A stretch of DNA of 64,000 bases, taken from positions 1,550,001-1,614,000 of the forward strand of contig ML133394.1 of assembly GCA_003864495.1 (NCBI GenBank), in the 5' to 3' direction. The translations under genes and the position numbers were made by a program. This stretch comes from Nemopilema nomurai. Taxonomy: Eukaryota > Cnidaria > Scyphozoa > Rhizostomeae > Rhizostomatidae. Positions 45,728 through 59,500 of the stretch are shown in pieces (positions within the stretch are counted from its first letter, which is position 1; every line of letters begins with the position of its first letter). Under the pieces are notes generated by a model. The model did no database searches, had not been told where the DNA came from, and saw only the letters and a program-made list of their open reading frames with translations.

Positions 45728-47312
45728 ATAGCTTTTGAAGAGGAACTAAGAAAAATGCAACGCACGAACGCAAAGCGAAGTGATTAGCGCTGTCAGAAGA
45801 AGCACTCTCGGAATAATTTATCAGAAGAACGGAGCTCTGGAAGTCAGCAACATGTTAGGAAAAGAGAAGGGAAACATGGTACACGTCATTCTTTTGAACT
45901 TCATTAAAACGCACTGGGTTGAGGGATATAATGTTTTCTAAGGAAAATTAACCTGGTATAAAACATTGAAGCGAGGCAAAAGAGGCTTGGTCACAGGGAC
46001 CACACCCATCAACCTCTCTCACTACAGTAGAGCCCCCGGTTTACGTTATACAACGTCATCTCTCCAAAGGTAGTCGAGCCTAGGAAGGCTAGAAAAGTAG
46101 TAAAATACTTCCTATACTTTGAGTAATTGTAACTGGCAATATGGAATAGTAAGCTTTAAAAAAGACGATTTTTCGAGAAAACCTTCCAGGCTCTTTAACA
46201 ATATCCTAGTACTGCCATTAGATTTCTACAAATAACTCACTGTGGCATTTGGTAAAAGATAAAGGATTCCATTTTGCGAACCCAGTGGCATATCCAGCCA
46301 TCTCGATGGACCTGGGGTATACCTCACCACACAAGCGCTTACTCTTGCCACTCATTGCCACACTTTTGCTGACATATCAATGGTAGAGTAAGTAATGAGA
46401 AATGGCTGTACCAAATTGCCCCCTCCCACTCTTAAGAAAAGGTCCCTTTTTCTTGTTTTGCTTTAAATGTTGGTGGTTGGTTTGCGTCCACGTTAGCCTG
46501 TTGGCAATGACCTCATATTTTCAAGTACTTCATGGAATATTTCAATACAGACATTTCAACAGCATTTCAAAATGAATTTTCCCTCGTTTGATTGGTAAGA
46601 AACTTTCTGGTCAGAATGATAATTGTTCACCTTTCGTTACGTTACGTTCCGTTAAATGCATAACCCTCACAAGTCTTTGCACATTCTTTTCCAAAATGTT
46701 CTTTCCATTTTGCACGATATTTGGCTTTGCGCTCAAGAGTGAGTAGAAGATTATGAAAGTATTCACGAATTTTGTCTGCCCATCATTTTAGGTGCTTCCA
46801 CGTTTTCTCTTCCCTGTAAACTCTTCTAACAAAGCTTTTGTCATCTCCTTTGCGTGCCAACGGACTAAATTCATTTGTGCAACGTTTTATTTATCAATTT
46901 TATTTCAGATTTTATTTCATTAAAGTTCTTTGAAAATGAAAATTCTCTAAGAATAGGTTCAACTGGCTCTTAAAATGTGGAGAGACAAATCACGTAGTGC
47001 CTCCTCCTTGATTTTGGTCCTTCATTTCAAAAATGGTTTACATGATATTTATACAAATGCTGTAAGAAATTACCTTCGTGCTTTCATTAAAATGTAAGAG
47101 CTTCACTTTATTTTCCCGCTGAAAAAGTACTTTCTATCATAAAGGTTTCACATTCCCCAAAAGCAAATAGTCACATGATGCAGTTTTGGAAAATGATTGG
47201 CTTATCTCTAACAATAGGTGTCGCCTAAATCCTTTGTCTTGCCATCGGCTGATATGAAGGGGATTCAACTAATAACTTGTCTGCTAAAGTGCTAAGCTGT
47301 TTGTGTTGTCAG
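45728..47312. other. Intergenic region right of the transposon
   Basis: No gene, repeat array or TIR element is recognised here. Confidence 0.45.
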
Positions 47313-47421
47313 CGAATTTACACCTTGAGGATATTCCAGAATCTTCACCCAATTCAAGTTCATCATTCGCCGTCTCCAGTAATTATCAGGGCAATGCTCT
47401 GATATCATTCTTTTACGTGCG
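47313..47421 (+). other. Candidate isolated coding exon
   Basis: A 109-bp segment between an acceptor-like GTTGTCAG and a strong donor GTAAGA. One frame is open throughout and encodes NLHLEDIPESSPNSSSSFAV followed by SSNYQGNALISFFYVR, a protein-like composition in otherwise AT-rich non-coding DNA. Required phases would be 1 in and 2 out. It does not chain in frame with the candidate exon at 54003. I do not recognise the protein. Confidence 0.35.
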
Positions 47422-50400
47422 GTAAGAAAAGTTAATTATTTATCGTCATGGTTCCCCTGTTATCTGTGCAGCAAAATCTGCTTGGCCTACGGTCTCAACG
47501 TTTAGTCCATGATTTTGCGATATACTTGATTACTAGCTGAAAGTATGCAGTCTTAACAATGGTTTAGGTGGATCAGTTGTTAAACGGCATCTTACACGGG
47601 CAATCAAAATGTTTAATTAGATCATTTACATCAATTGATTTTGTGTATATTTGTATTTACTTTGGCTGACCTGCTAAAAATACAATTAATTAATCACCGT
47701 AAGGGGTTTGCACGCCTACCTAATTATTCAAGTAAATATTTGATTTTGTTGTTTAAGTTGTTAACCAGATTTTCAGTTCCCAGGGACTGTTTGATGATCT
47801 CCTGCGACAATGGTAACATCACTTTCAATTGGGTCGAGTTCAAATTATACGAGGAGGCATTATATATTATCTTAAACGAAATAGAAAAGTGTAAAAACGT
47901 CTCCACTTTAATTATTGACCTGTTTAAAATGAATTTATTCAATTTGATGAAACTTTTGTAAACTGATGTGCATGAAATTTATTTATACAAGCAAACAAAC
48001 ATTTAGTATTTTTTTATTAGTTCTCCATAAACTCTGTTTCTAAATAGAAATTATTTTGCCACAGAACATTTTTGAAAGCTTAAGTATATAAAAACATTTC
48101 TCTTTTGATTGTCAACAAGTTCCCCTTGTTTATTTGGCACAGTTTTGTTAGAAAGAGATTCATTCATTTCAGGGTAAAAGTCATCTTAATGCATTTTCAG
48201 GCATTCAGCAGAGTGTCACTTTAGTCCATCTGAAATTTTTTCTAAGATGTTTTCTCTTTAATAGCACAACCCATTGAGGCCTGATTTTTATGCTGAAATA
48301 AGCTTTCATGATTCTGGCTGCTTCAACTAATTCTTGAAAGCAATTTAATAATTCTTTGTAAAAGATGTTGACATGAAAGCCAATGTTTTCTATAGAAGGA
48401 GCTGCTTTTGGTGTAGAAATTTAATCTAGCCAAAGAAAGTCATCAAGTTTGAGCAACAGAATACAGGTGGACCCATCTCAGCAATGAAGGGGTTTATCAA
48501 AAATCAATTATATTTGTGAACATATTTTTGTACGATAAACTATCCTCAGTAATATCAACACATAAATTTTAACTCAAACTCTGCAATGCAAGGTTGCCAG
48601 CATCACAAAGAAACATTTTACTGACATTTCTTGCCAATTCTAATCTTCTGGCCAGGTTAGGCTTTTGCGGAAAAATAAGCCACAATCAAATTGTTTCACA
48701 ACATTAATCTAGCTTTTTTATTCAGGTTTTTTTTAATTCCAACTCCATTTTTGCTGTGTCTCAAATTTTTTTTCTGTTCATCAAAGAGTTTGCTTGCTCC
48801 TTTTAAATTTATTATTATGATTGTGAAACTTAAAAAAATAAACTGCTTTGAGGAGAGTAACAAAAATATGTCTTATGAACTTTTTTTAACTTGTTTTGTC
48901 TTTCTCAAAACTAAAGGCCCACGTATCTTCCACTAACTTGCACATTTGCCCATTTTTATCTCTTAAAGGGGCTCATCTGAAAAAGATTTGCTTTATTTTT
49001 AAAGCCATATGTAACTGGGCAAAGCTATGCTGGTTGTCTAGAATCACAACCTTAGGAACCTGGTAATAAAGACAAATTGCACAAATTAAGACAACAGATG
49101 GCTAATTGGAGCAACAGATTGTGACCTAGCATCAATCCTGCTAAATAATCAAAGGCATTGCAGTTATAAACAGAGATCTTGAATAGCTGATTTGCATTTT
49201 TGTTGCATACATATGGAAGACAAACAATGTCAGATCAAAGGCAAAAGCTTTTCTCTTGCTTCTCTTTAGTTAAATTGGTTAATGAATACCTTACTTGTAT
49301 GTTTCATTTGAAGCAATGAAATGATGTAAGTGCTGCTCACTGTGGGAACACACTCCTTCTCAATTTTTTTATGTAGGCAATTTTAGATGCATTTTTTTAT
49401 TTACGCCATTCCAATCAGCATTTTCAATTTACTGTAAACTTGCAGATGAAGCTAGTCATATGAATTTTAACACTTTAACACAGCCATCAAATAACCAAGG
49501 AACTAGACATCACAGTGTTTGCCTGATCTTTTGAGATCTACATTTTGTTCTTTCCGTTATGTAAGCAAAGTGATATCTTGAAGGTCCTTGTAGAGAAATT
49601 AGACAAATGTATTATTTAGAAAGACAACAAAGACTGTAATACACTGTACTTTGCACTGATAATTAGGTTTCTTATTTCTATCGTAAATAGGCATTTGTTT
49701 TCAACAATAATTTTGCCAAATCTTTGTGATGCTTGTCATTCAGGACAGTTTTGGTCTTTCAATCCAAGATGATATTATACAGGCTATGTTATAAATGAGA
49801 ACGCAAAATACTAATCTATTTTTAGCAATAACCTTTTGTTTAATAAAGGAAGACAAAGGTGGGTGAGTTCCCCATCATAACAGGGAATCTAACCTGATTC
49901 AACGGATTGTTTTAACAGTCTTCATGTAAGTTTCAAGTTTGAAATGTTTCAAAACTACATTCATGTTAACTTGGAGCCAACCCTTATGGATGTCAATTGA
50001 AAAGAAATCTTGCATACTTTTCTATTATTTCCACCTTGTTAATTGTTTCTATAATATGTTTACCTCTCTGGAAAAGGTTGATTCTTTCCTGCCAAGCTTC
50101 TTTTTCAAAGCACAGATGCTGGTGCTTTTGGCAAATTTAGTGATCTGTCTGTATTCTTAATGAATTTGTCTCCCTAGCCTAACGAAATAGAGATCTTAAT
50201 AGGATATTTGCATCACGTCATACTTATAGAATAGGGTCTAGCCAGGTACCTAAATGGAATTGCTACAATTCAAGATCCTGCTTATGGGTTGCACAAACCA
50301 ATTATGATGTCTATGGACGCATCCCAACTGCCATACTGATTATTGAAGTGCCTTTAGAATTCTTTCTCTGTCACGAATTCTTTTGTTGTTGGTTTACGCA

Positions 50401-50810
50401 CTGTCATATTTCGACTGGCTCTCTCGGTCATTAACTTCTTTTCCACGCTGTCAGTTTTAAGATTAGCCACATCACCTCCGCTAACGAGGACCAGAGTTAA
50501 TCAGTGCTGTCAGAATTGATGACACTAATCTGCCGTGATCGATAATTAGCTGTAGTGCCACCAAGGTGGTTTTTGTCACTTTTGTTAATTGTGGAGACCA
50601 GGCTCCCATCTCAACCCAGAGCTCGGATGTAGTTTCCCTGAAGGACCACGTCAGGATAAGGGGCTCTTGGTGTAAGATCCCCACTGATCACTTTGGCGAC
50701 TTGGCATTTCTTTATTGGTAATTAAGAAATAGCAGTTACTATGTGGCAATCTGAAAATAAAGTCTGTTAAGTGTACGAAGTTTTGTTATAACTGTACGTG
50801 GTTATCTTAT
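47422..50810. other. Gene-poor AT-rich region
   Basis: Only short open frames in AT-rich sequence (for example 47635-47961 and 48691-48936), without recognisable domains or splice context. Nothing else is seen. Confidence 0.45.
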
Positions 50811-50900
50811 TACAAAATTTCACAATAGCAAGAAATAGCACTGTTTTGTCCGACGTTCCTCAGAGTATACTAAGGCGGAAAATGACCAAAAATTTCGGTT
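50811..50900 (+). repeat. Dispersed repeat family B, copy 4
   Basis: Shorter copy with ACAAAATTTCACAATAGCA, GAAATAGC, TTGTCCGACGTTCCTCAGAG, and GGCGGAAAATGACCAAAAA. The central block (GCATACTTAAAG) is missing compared with copy 3. Confidence 0.65.
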
Positions 50901-53900
50901 CACACAGCCGTATTTTGGTGCTGAACCGTCTTTAGTCGTCCGGTCTATCAGGAAGGAGGTGCTACAAAATGTCGTAGAAGTAAAAAACGTTGTGCTTTGA
51001 ACTTGGTGTTCTGAACCAGGAGCGTAGAGAGGGGGGGGGTAAACGGCGCAAAATATAGGTCTTACAATTAAGTATTTCGACTGCGGCGCAAAAGGGCCCG
51101 CTCTAGAGCGCTTGGCTCCGTGGCCCGGGCTGTCTATCAACGACCCTGTTGTGAACCCTCCCTCAAGCCCAATATGTGCATTCTGGGTTAAGTTGCTTGC
51201 TTTCACCAAAAATGGAACAATCTCGCTTGCACCCACCTTTTTCATATCCACGACCAGGCCTTGAAGCTCCCCCCCCCCCTTCGTAAAACAGAAGTTTCGT
51301 AACTGCTGAAGTCAAAGATCATTTTCAATACTATGCACAGCAAGCAACTTTGTAGAATTTGGGCCGGTAAAATCTCAATAAAGACCCATTACACTGCCCT
51401 TACAGTAACATTCAGGACCACCGAGAGGATTTGAAAGCCCCGGGGCCAGTGGCGTAACGGAGCAGTGTGGGGCCCTTAGTCAAAGAAGATTTGAATTTAT
51501 ATAGAAGGACTGATTGATAAACATAACAACGACAACTTTATAATATACATGTGACTAGCGTCCAGTCCTTCTACACATTGAGACCCCGGGGCAATTTGCC
51601 CCTCCCCCTGCCAACCATCTCGGCCGTTCTGGTAGTATTTCGATTGCCCTTTGAGAGTGGTTTGTCGCTTCCCACGTCAGACTGTATACCTGTGCCAGGT
51701 TCCGTTCTTGCGTTGAAATTCGCTTTCCCCTGTTCCTTAAGCTATAGACGTGTTGCGAAAATGAACCGTTTTGAATTTGGCATTTAGGGACATACATAAT
51801 TCGGCCTGAATCTTACCTCTCTAGCGCACCATACTTCCTAGCTTCACAAAGTGGTAGCCCTACGTCATATTTGGCATTTTCATCAATATTTTGATAACAA
51901 CAGTCCTGACTTTAGCAAGGAGAGCATGTGCAGATCAGCTCTCACAGCAAGATGCGGTTCCCATTGACCCGTTCCCCGTCCGATGTTAGATTCCAACATG
52001 TCCAACACCTAAGTACCTAAATGGGGGATTAACCGGCTGTCGTAGTTGATTCAGCCTGAATTTTAGCTTTGTCAAAGTTCAAGAACGCTTTGGCTTTTAA
52101 CCGAGGGAGCCGATAACTAAATCGGAAAGTCCTGCTTAAAACAAAACTGGTCCTTCCCTGCTCCAAAATAAACGAGCCCCACTTCTGATATTATAAACCA
52201 ATTATATTTCCAACTGAATTAATTCTTCAAAACAGGACCAGTCCTGGCTGTCTATTGCTGAACTAGCTCTGCCTTAGGTAAAGCCATATATTTTCCGAGA
52301 AGAGGGCACTCTTGAACGGTTGGACTAGCACCCCTTCTTAAAACCAAACAAGTCTTCCTTGAAAAGGTACCAAAGTTTTCTAAAGCGTTGGTAATTTTGC
52401 TTCAAATCCTAGCAACTTTGAAGTTATTAGTTCTGAATTTGTGTCTGCTCTTTCCTTATGCCTAATCGTGTTAAGGTGTTCTAACTACGAAAATGTTTTA
52501 GCCTTTTTATGACATTGGTGTGTTGTAATTAGAATCGCATTGGAGTTCTATTGAATCTGACGATTAGATTTTTCTCTTAAGGTGTGCCACTTTTGGGCCA
52601 TTAAAGATTGCTCTCTTCTAATCATCTTTGGTCTCACTCTCTAATCATTAAAGTAATTGACGTTTATTCTCAGGAACACTTTGAATTTTCGTAATGTCTT
52701 GCATGCTCTTTCTAGGCGCATGTTATTGTCAAAATTAAGTCTACTGTGAAATCACTTCAGAAATCCCATGAAATTGAGGAGGTCGATTATTGATCCTCAG
52801 GATAAGAATTTCGTATATAATGTCGTTTAAAATTAAATCCTTTTTAATGTTGTTTGTGAAGTACAAGCTGTTTAATGTGGTATTTTAAGTCTATTTCTCA
52901 ATTTGCCTCCGACCTTTATCATTTGGTTCCAAGGGCTCTAGTTGATATTTTTTAAGACTTGTGGTATGTTCTTACGACATGGCCCATGTTGCGATAAATT
53001 ATCTCTCATAATGGAATATTTCCTAGTGGAATATCTCTCATAATTGCATTCATTACTGAATGGAAATAAGTACTTATTATGACATTTTGCACATTCTTCT
53101 GAAAAAGATCTATATTCCTAATTCAACTTCGTTCATCACAAAATTCATGCTTTGAAGTTTTGAGTTGGGCAACCCTTGTAATTTTCAAGCAGTATATTTA
53201 TCCGGTATTGTATTAATTGGGGATATCATCCGCATTTTGCTTGTAAGATAAGAGACAGGATTCGAATCTAGAAGTTTTTGTAAGCCGAGAAAAGCACTTC
53301 CATACCTGCAGTGTCATGCAGTGAAAAGTCCCAAAGGACTCTAGCCCCAAATGGTGTTAGCTGACCCTTGGGTATCTCCAAGTACCCTTCCGGCACACAG
53401 GAAGTAACGGAATCCACCCCGTCTGCTTTCTGCTAAGGAGGGGGGGGGACGATATGATTATTTTTAATTATACCTTTATGGTATAATTTTGAACCTTTTC
53501 TTCACAATCATAAGAGCCACTAGAATAATTCCTTACACGACGGTTTTAGGTTTCCTTATTCCATATTATCTTAAAGTGCCACGAAAACGTCATTGCAGTG
53601 GTGTTCTAATAGGATAATTATGGAGACGATTTTATGCCTTTTGCAAGGTTTGATTCCCTTCCACAGTTTCCCCCCTTTCCCTTCTAATGCAGACGTTCCC
53701 GGAAATTTCGCCCCACCATTTATTTGGCTGACAATATACCATTCAAATGTATTCTTGAATTCTGTAGGAACTAGTATAGCGAATGCCAAAGGCGCCATTT
53801 TGTTGACCAGAACGACGATTATACCTTCTTATTTAGCCAAGACGCCCCTGCGTTCTAGACACTGTAGATAAGTATTTAATGGCTTTATCATGGCCTCGCT

Positions 53901-54002
53901 TAAATGACCCGTCCTTTGCCTTTCGAAAGTTTTAACAACAAACGGTTATTACTTTATATTGAATACGCTCTGCAGATTACTCACTCATACTCTTCTTTTT
54001 AG
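50901..54002. other. Gene-poor region with scattered repeat debris
   Basis: No gene is supported. G- and C-runs near 51025-51040, 51270, 51430-51610 and 53440 resemble fragments of old dispersed repeats. Open frames at 51551-51797 and 53571-53871 are unconvincing on both strands. Confidence 0.4.
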
Positions 54003-54085
54003 GGCTCTTAAGAGAAAAGATGGAAGAATTACGAGCCCCACTGATTGGTAACAATGATGATAAGACTCACGGGAATGCCCTTCAG
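54003..54085 (+). other. Candidate N-terminal coding exon
   Basis: Acceptor TTCTTTTTAG is followed by 83 bp and a good donor CTTCAG|GTAATT. An ATG at 54020 (context AAAGATGG) opens 22 codons to the donor in phase 0, encoding MEELRAPLIG then NNDDKTHGNALQ. An acidic start with a PLIG-type motif is common at the cytosolic N-terminus of multipass transporters. The rest of the gene was not found, so it would lie beyond long introns to the right. This is a candidate only. Confidence 0.4.
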
Positions 54086-56135
54086 GTAATTGCAAATTCT
54101 CTTTTCCCGCGTTAATCAAGTCGCGAATGGTGGCCATACCCTGATGGCATCAACAGACTGGTTATTTCTGTTGCGGAGGACAAAGCCACAAATGTGGCAC
54201 ATCCTTACGTAAAACCTCGTTAATCTCCAATAATTGCACGTTTTAATGACGGATGTACTTAGCGAGCCTCACTTGTCACGGCTGCGATTAAGTGTTTGAC
54301 AGAAGTGAGTCAAATCCAGCCTACTTTGACAGGAGGGGGAAATCAAAGTACTTTACTGCTGGGCTTTCAACCAAGGACGATATTATGCGTCGGAATATCT
54401 GTTATTGTAACCAGAGGAAATGTGTTCTTAATGTTGCTCCAGCTAGTATTTTTCTCTGATAAATCTTCTAAATTTTCATGGCAATCACAAATGGCAAGGC
54501 AATCAGAATTTTGAGATGATATCAAAAGAAGGCGTCTCTTCTGTATAGGAAACCTCGTTGCAAGTACTTTTCTTGAAGGAAATTTAAGTAAAGGCCCTCC
54601 GCCATGCTCAAATTTTCTTGATCTAAACCTGATTTTATCTTGAAAAGTCACGTTTTACACGGGTAGTCTTTTATGACCAGTTATGGTCCACATGGTCAGG
54701 GCTTTCCCGAAGCGCGGCAAACGTATTAAGACATTTTTTAGCCCCAATTAAATACGCACCAGGTTTCAAAAACTGGGTAGAATTAAAAAAGACATGTCTG
54801 CGTTTTTTCTGTAAAGGGGCTTTTGTCTTTTCCAATCAATTGATTGTTTTCTTTAATCAACCACATGAGCTGTAGTAAAATGAGAGTGAATCCCATGAAG
54901 GTTTGGCACAGAAGAGAAGATATCAACATTTTCTCTTTGAAAACATTGTAGACATTTAAGGAATGCCTTTGTCTAATAGCCAAGCCTTCTTTCTCTTAAT
55001 TTTGATAGTTAAATTTTGCATTGGTTGTTGAACTTAACCAACAAACAGGAACATTGGTTTTAAATTTTTCGCTTACGATAACTCATTCTGTTCTAATTGC
55101 TTCAACTCATGGTCGTGGTCATTGAAGCAGCGTTCAACTTGCTCTTTACAATTCTCGCGGGCATTTGCTTTCTAAAAGGCTTGAACTTGTGGACTGCCTC
55201 GATTCCAGGATGCCTCTTACCAAGGATAGGGCTGTTTGTCGCATTATTTTCAGTCGACGAACGGTCAGCGTTTTAAGTTGCCGCGCGAAATCACCATCCG
55301 ACAAAGGATAACAAACAGAGGGATGTCAACTAAACCTCTGCATCACTGCTAAGTGGTTACTGCGAAATTTGTTTTTTGGTTTAAGATCTCGTTATTCATC
55401 TTAAGAATCTTTTTTGCTAGATGGAACAGCAACTAATCAGGGCGGGCTCTAGGACCGTCAAAGGAGGTTTTGCCTTAAAATTGTCCAAAATATTGACGCA
55501 GTGCAGGGAGTAAATCGCTTCGAAGGAATCAGCTCTGCATTCTTAGCTGGATCGAACAGGAGGGCTTTCGTCATTCCCAAATCCACCGACACCAATCCAA
55601 TTTTTAGTCTCCTCTTAATACGCAGTTCTGCAGAAGAAAATACACGACTATGATTTAAGCCATATTTCCTGTTTATATGGATAAACTGGGGGATTATGAT
55701 AGCTGTATGACAAGATGATGCCTTGCAGCTCTCGGGCCTTTGTCGCTTTGTTTTTACGACTTCTTTATGTTGGCGCCATCGTTTCTTGCCCTTGTGTTTC
55801 CCCGTAACGCTGTCGTAGGTCAAATTGACTACGAGGCAAAACAAACAAGGGGGATGCATTTATTGACTACGAGGCAAAACAAACAAGGGGGATGCATTTA
55901 TTGACTACGAGGCAAAACAAACAAGGGGGATGCATTTATTGACTACGAGGCAAAACAAACAAGGGGGATGCATTTATCGGCTTATGTACTTGGAAAGTGT
56001 TTCGCTGCTTTGAACGATGCGACTTATGGGGACCCACCCACACAACTAGAGCGCAGTTTAACGGGTCCAGCCTATTCACGATTCATCTCAGCTGACATGA
56101 AATTTAACTGGAGACAAGTTTTGTTGTTCAAGATA
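54086..56135. other. Intergenic or intronic region
   Basis: No supported gene. A 133-codon minus-strand open frame (55458-55859) partly overlaps a 38-bp tandem repeat and has no recognisable domain. If the 54003 exon is real, this stretch is its first long intron. Confidence 0.4.
55825..55976 (+). repeat. 38-bp tandem repeat, four copies
   Basis: Four consecutive, apparently identical 38-bp units starting TTGACTACGAGGCAAAACAA and ending GGATGCATTTA. The identity suggests recent expansion, or an assembly artefact. Confidence 0.95.
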
Positions 56136-56531
56136 CACGCTGTTTTTTATAAGTAACCACTTTATAAGGAACCTACATGTAGAAGGCCGAAATATATAAA
56201 GAACTTATACTACTAAAAACGAAATCCCTAAGGAACTTTTCGATTAGAAAGTTTTTTATAACTGCAAGCATCAAGAGCTAAAAAGCCGGTTCAATTCATT
56301 TGCAGCCAATACTCGCATAGATTGTTTGCTATTCGTGTGTCAAGTGCTTTATCGAGTAGTTTCCGCATATGCAGTCTCACCCCGCATAGTCATAGTCTAT
56401 TAAGTGCTATGGCTTATTGATGTACAGCGAAAATTAAGGAACTTTTGGTACTAAATACTGATGATCTGTGCTCTACGAATAAGGAACTTTTGGAACTAGG
56501 CCTTGAGGTAGGTTCCTTATAAAAAAGCGTG
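56136..56531 (+). mobile_element. MITE family A, copy 2
   Basis: A 396-bp element with CACGCTG-TTTTTTATAAG / CTTATAAAAAAGCGTG ends, flanked by TA (56134-56135 and 56532-56533). The interior aligns along its length with copy 3 in the same orientation and with copy 1 in reverse. Confidence 0.88.
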
Positions 56532-56533
56532 TA

Positions 56534-59500
56534 GGGAACGTAACTAACGGTTCAAGATGCCCAGAAATTGCACAGAATACAAGTTTATGCCGTTCAACAT
56601 GAGCTGTTCAAATTATTTTGTACACCAGTAGACATCCAAATTGTAGACATCCAAATTGCCCCCAGATCATCAGAAGACATGTATCTTCAACTTTCTTCAA
56701 AGCCTCTCTACTTTTTAATAAATCTCGGAATAGCGTGACAGAAAGGTAATATTAATCACACCCTGGACAATGTTTTGAGTGAGATAACTATGTCTCCACT
56801 GTAATTTGCAATTTACAGACAACTGCTCTTGTGGTTTACGGTCATGCTTAAATAGGAGAAATGAAATATCGAATTGGCCTGCAGACATTTGTAATCTAAG
56901 GACGACACTGAGTCGGCAATTGTTTGAAGTTTATTCTGTCTTTCTAGAAAGTAATGTTCTTTGCTAAAGTGACACGTTGCAGCCTTCCTTTCACGGGCCC
57001 TGTTCCTAATCTTCGTGCTTTTTATGGACTAATTAGATATCGTGACATTCGATTTAGCTCCTATTCCGTTTTTGCACCGCAATGATTTGATTGTATTCGT
57101 TAACTTTATTGCCTTTGTCTTCAACTCCAAGAGTTATCTGATCCCCGGAAAATGTTGCTAATTCGAGGACAGCGATACATCACGAAACTTGCTTATTTAT
57201 GGTTAATGTCGTTTGCATGCCAGTATGAGAGAATTATTCCATTTGCTCGAACATTTGCGGCCAGTTGAAATAGAGGTCTTCAGTGTGGCAGGATCGCCAG
57301 TCAGAAAGTCATACATTTACTGGTCATTTACTTTCTCGTATCAAATGACGTTTCGTTCAGAAGATAATTGCACTGTTATACAGGACGATGCTTGTTGCTG
57401 CCAATATTTGAATGCTGTTTTTCATCCAATTGGATTACTCTACTGATTACATTTATTGAATAAGTAATTGACAAATCCTCAAGATTTGCGCCAACTGGCA
57501 ACCCTTGTTGCATGGTACCCATCACATGAAAATGAAAACTTTTTCAACTCCAATTCCCTAAACGTTTTCAGGCCTTTTAACGAAATTAAACGCCTTTTAA
57601 CGAAATTGCAAACACTCTCTCTTGCCCTGGCGGAATTCACATCGTTTTTTCTATGAATAAGTTAGTCGACATCATCATAGCTGTTGTTGTTGTTGTTTTT
57701 TGAGGAAGCTGATAACAGCTGAAAGTGGCACTGTTAAGAAGAACTTTTCAACTCCTAAAGCGTCCTGGAGCATCTGAAACAATCCGCCCCAATCAATCAA
57801 CTTTTTTTCTCGAGGCTGATTTCATTCGTGATCGCCGTTTAAGGTTTTTTAAAAGTATTAGATGGTTTCCTAATTTGTTCTCGAACTGCCCTTCTTTTAA
57901 AAGAATTTGGCCATTGTAAACGAGTACTGGACAATCAGAAATTTCAATTATAAGAGACTTTAGTACTCGAATAGGAAATAAAGGAACTGTTGAATCCTAT
58001 TAACACGGAAAGTAACAAAATTTTGCAGAAGTTGATGTATTAATTTCATTTGAAAACGAGAAAGAATGGCAATTGGTATGAATTTAAATTCCTGTCCAGT
58101 TAAAGTCACAACCTCTTAGGTTCCTGTAGCTGCGGTATCGAGTCGTGTCATTAATTGCTGAAAGCTCCATACACAGAATTTAGTGTACTTAATAAGTAGT
58201 TGCGTTTTTCCCTATTCTGTGGTCTCACCCTGTCTCCTATTTGTTTTTAAGAAGACTTGAGACTGGTGCTGCCTGCCAAAAAGAATGCGTTGATAGCAAA
58301 GAGCTGCCGAGAAAATAACTATTGCTCGTTTAGCAAGCATATTAGTGAATATTGAGATTTCTGGGTCAATCTGGCACGTTGTCTGCATGGATCCAAAATA
58401 TCATTCGTTTTAATCGCTCGGTAAATTTGAAGTGACATTTATGGGTATGTTTTTATCACCACTGCTTTGATTCAGTCGCAAATCTTGATTCCGAACGGCT
58501 TGTCACCTTGTCAGAGCGCAAATACGACTGCAGATAAATTTCATGCACCCAGGGGCTTGGTCAAATGCCAATCATGTTGCTGAGAGTTTTCACCTGCAAT
58601 GTGGCTGGGAGGCAGCAACTCTAGTTTGGATGGGGGTTGGGGTGGTGAAGTGGGCTCAATATTGCTTCAAATATATTTACGCTGGGAAGCAAGAAAGTTC
58701 TCGTAGCTTCCACAAACGAAATTTGCTCCCTTTTATTTCGAAGATAATCAAGTGCTCTTGAAATATTCTCTGTTTCACTCCTCCTCAATACACACGTTCT
58801 ACAAATTAATCGCCAATCAACCAGCTCCTGAATCTGCCAAAAAATCAATTCCTCAGATGCAGTTTTCAATACTCAGGAAAAACTGAAAGTAATGGTGGTG
58901 TTATTCACACATCGATAACTTTGGTGTGTCCTGGTTGATTTTTAAAAGAGAAAAACGCTTGGAAAAGTAATTTAAAAGAGCCAAGCATGTTTATCCTGAT
59001 GAGGACCATGACCCGAGCTAATCAAAGTTTTTTCGCGGTGTTTTTGCAAGGTCAAGTCCTCGGTCATTATCACCTGGCTTCTGATCTTCAAAGTGTCATC
59101 AAACAGGACAGATTCAGTTGGACGTCTTACTTCCCTTGTCACTACGTTTGAGGCCAGCTATGTACAGTACAATTGATTCGGGGCTATGCTCTATAGATTT
59201 GTACTAAAATTGCGCCCATTGCCAAATGTAAACAAGGAGAGAAGACAAAAAGACGTGTGTCCGAACTGTGAAAGTTCGCCGAGGGTGTCGCACCGTGGAA
59301 TCTTTCGTCCTGCTCGTATGAGGCCGTCTGCTTCTCGGCATCAGGGCGCTTCGCTTCCCCGTCGTCGCTGTGTGATTTCCGAGGGTTTGAGAGCCGGGCG
59401 CCTGATGGACAATCAAGATGCTTTTAACGCCGGTCACTTCCATCTACAGCGCAAACACTGCAAATGACGTGTTTATTTATACAAAAGGAGTAAGCCGCTT

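Noticed and set aside
47635..47961. 108-codon + strand ORF rich in Leu/Ile/Asn
   Set aside because: Typical of a chance frame in AT-rich DNA; no signal of a real protein.
55458..55859. 133-codon minus-strand ORF
   Set aside because: The N-terminus lies in the 38-bp repeat and the rest has no recognisable motif or splice signals.
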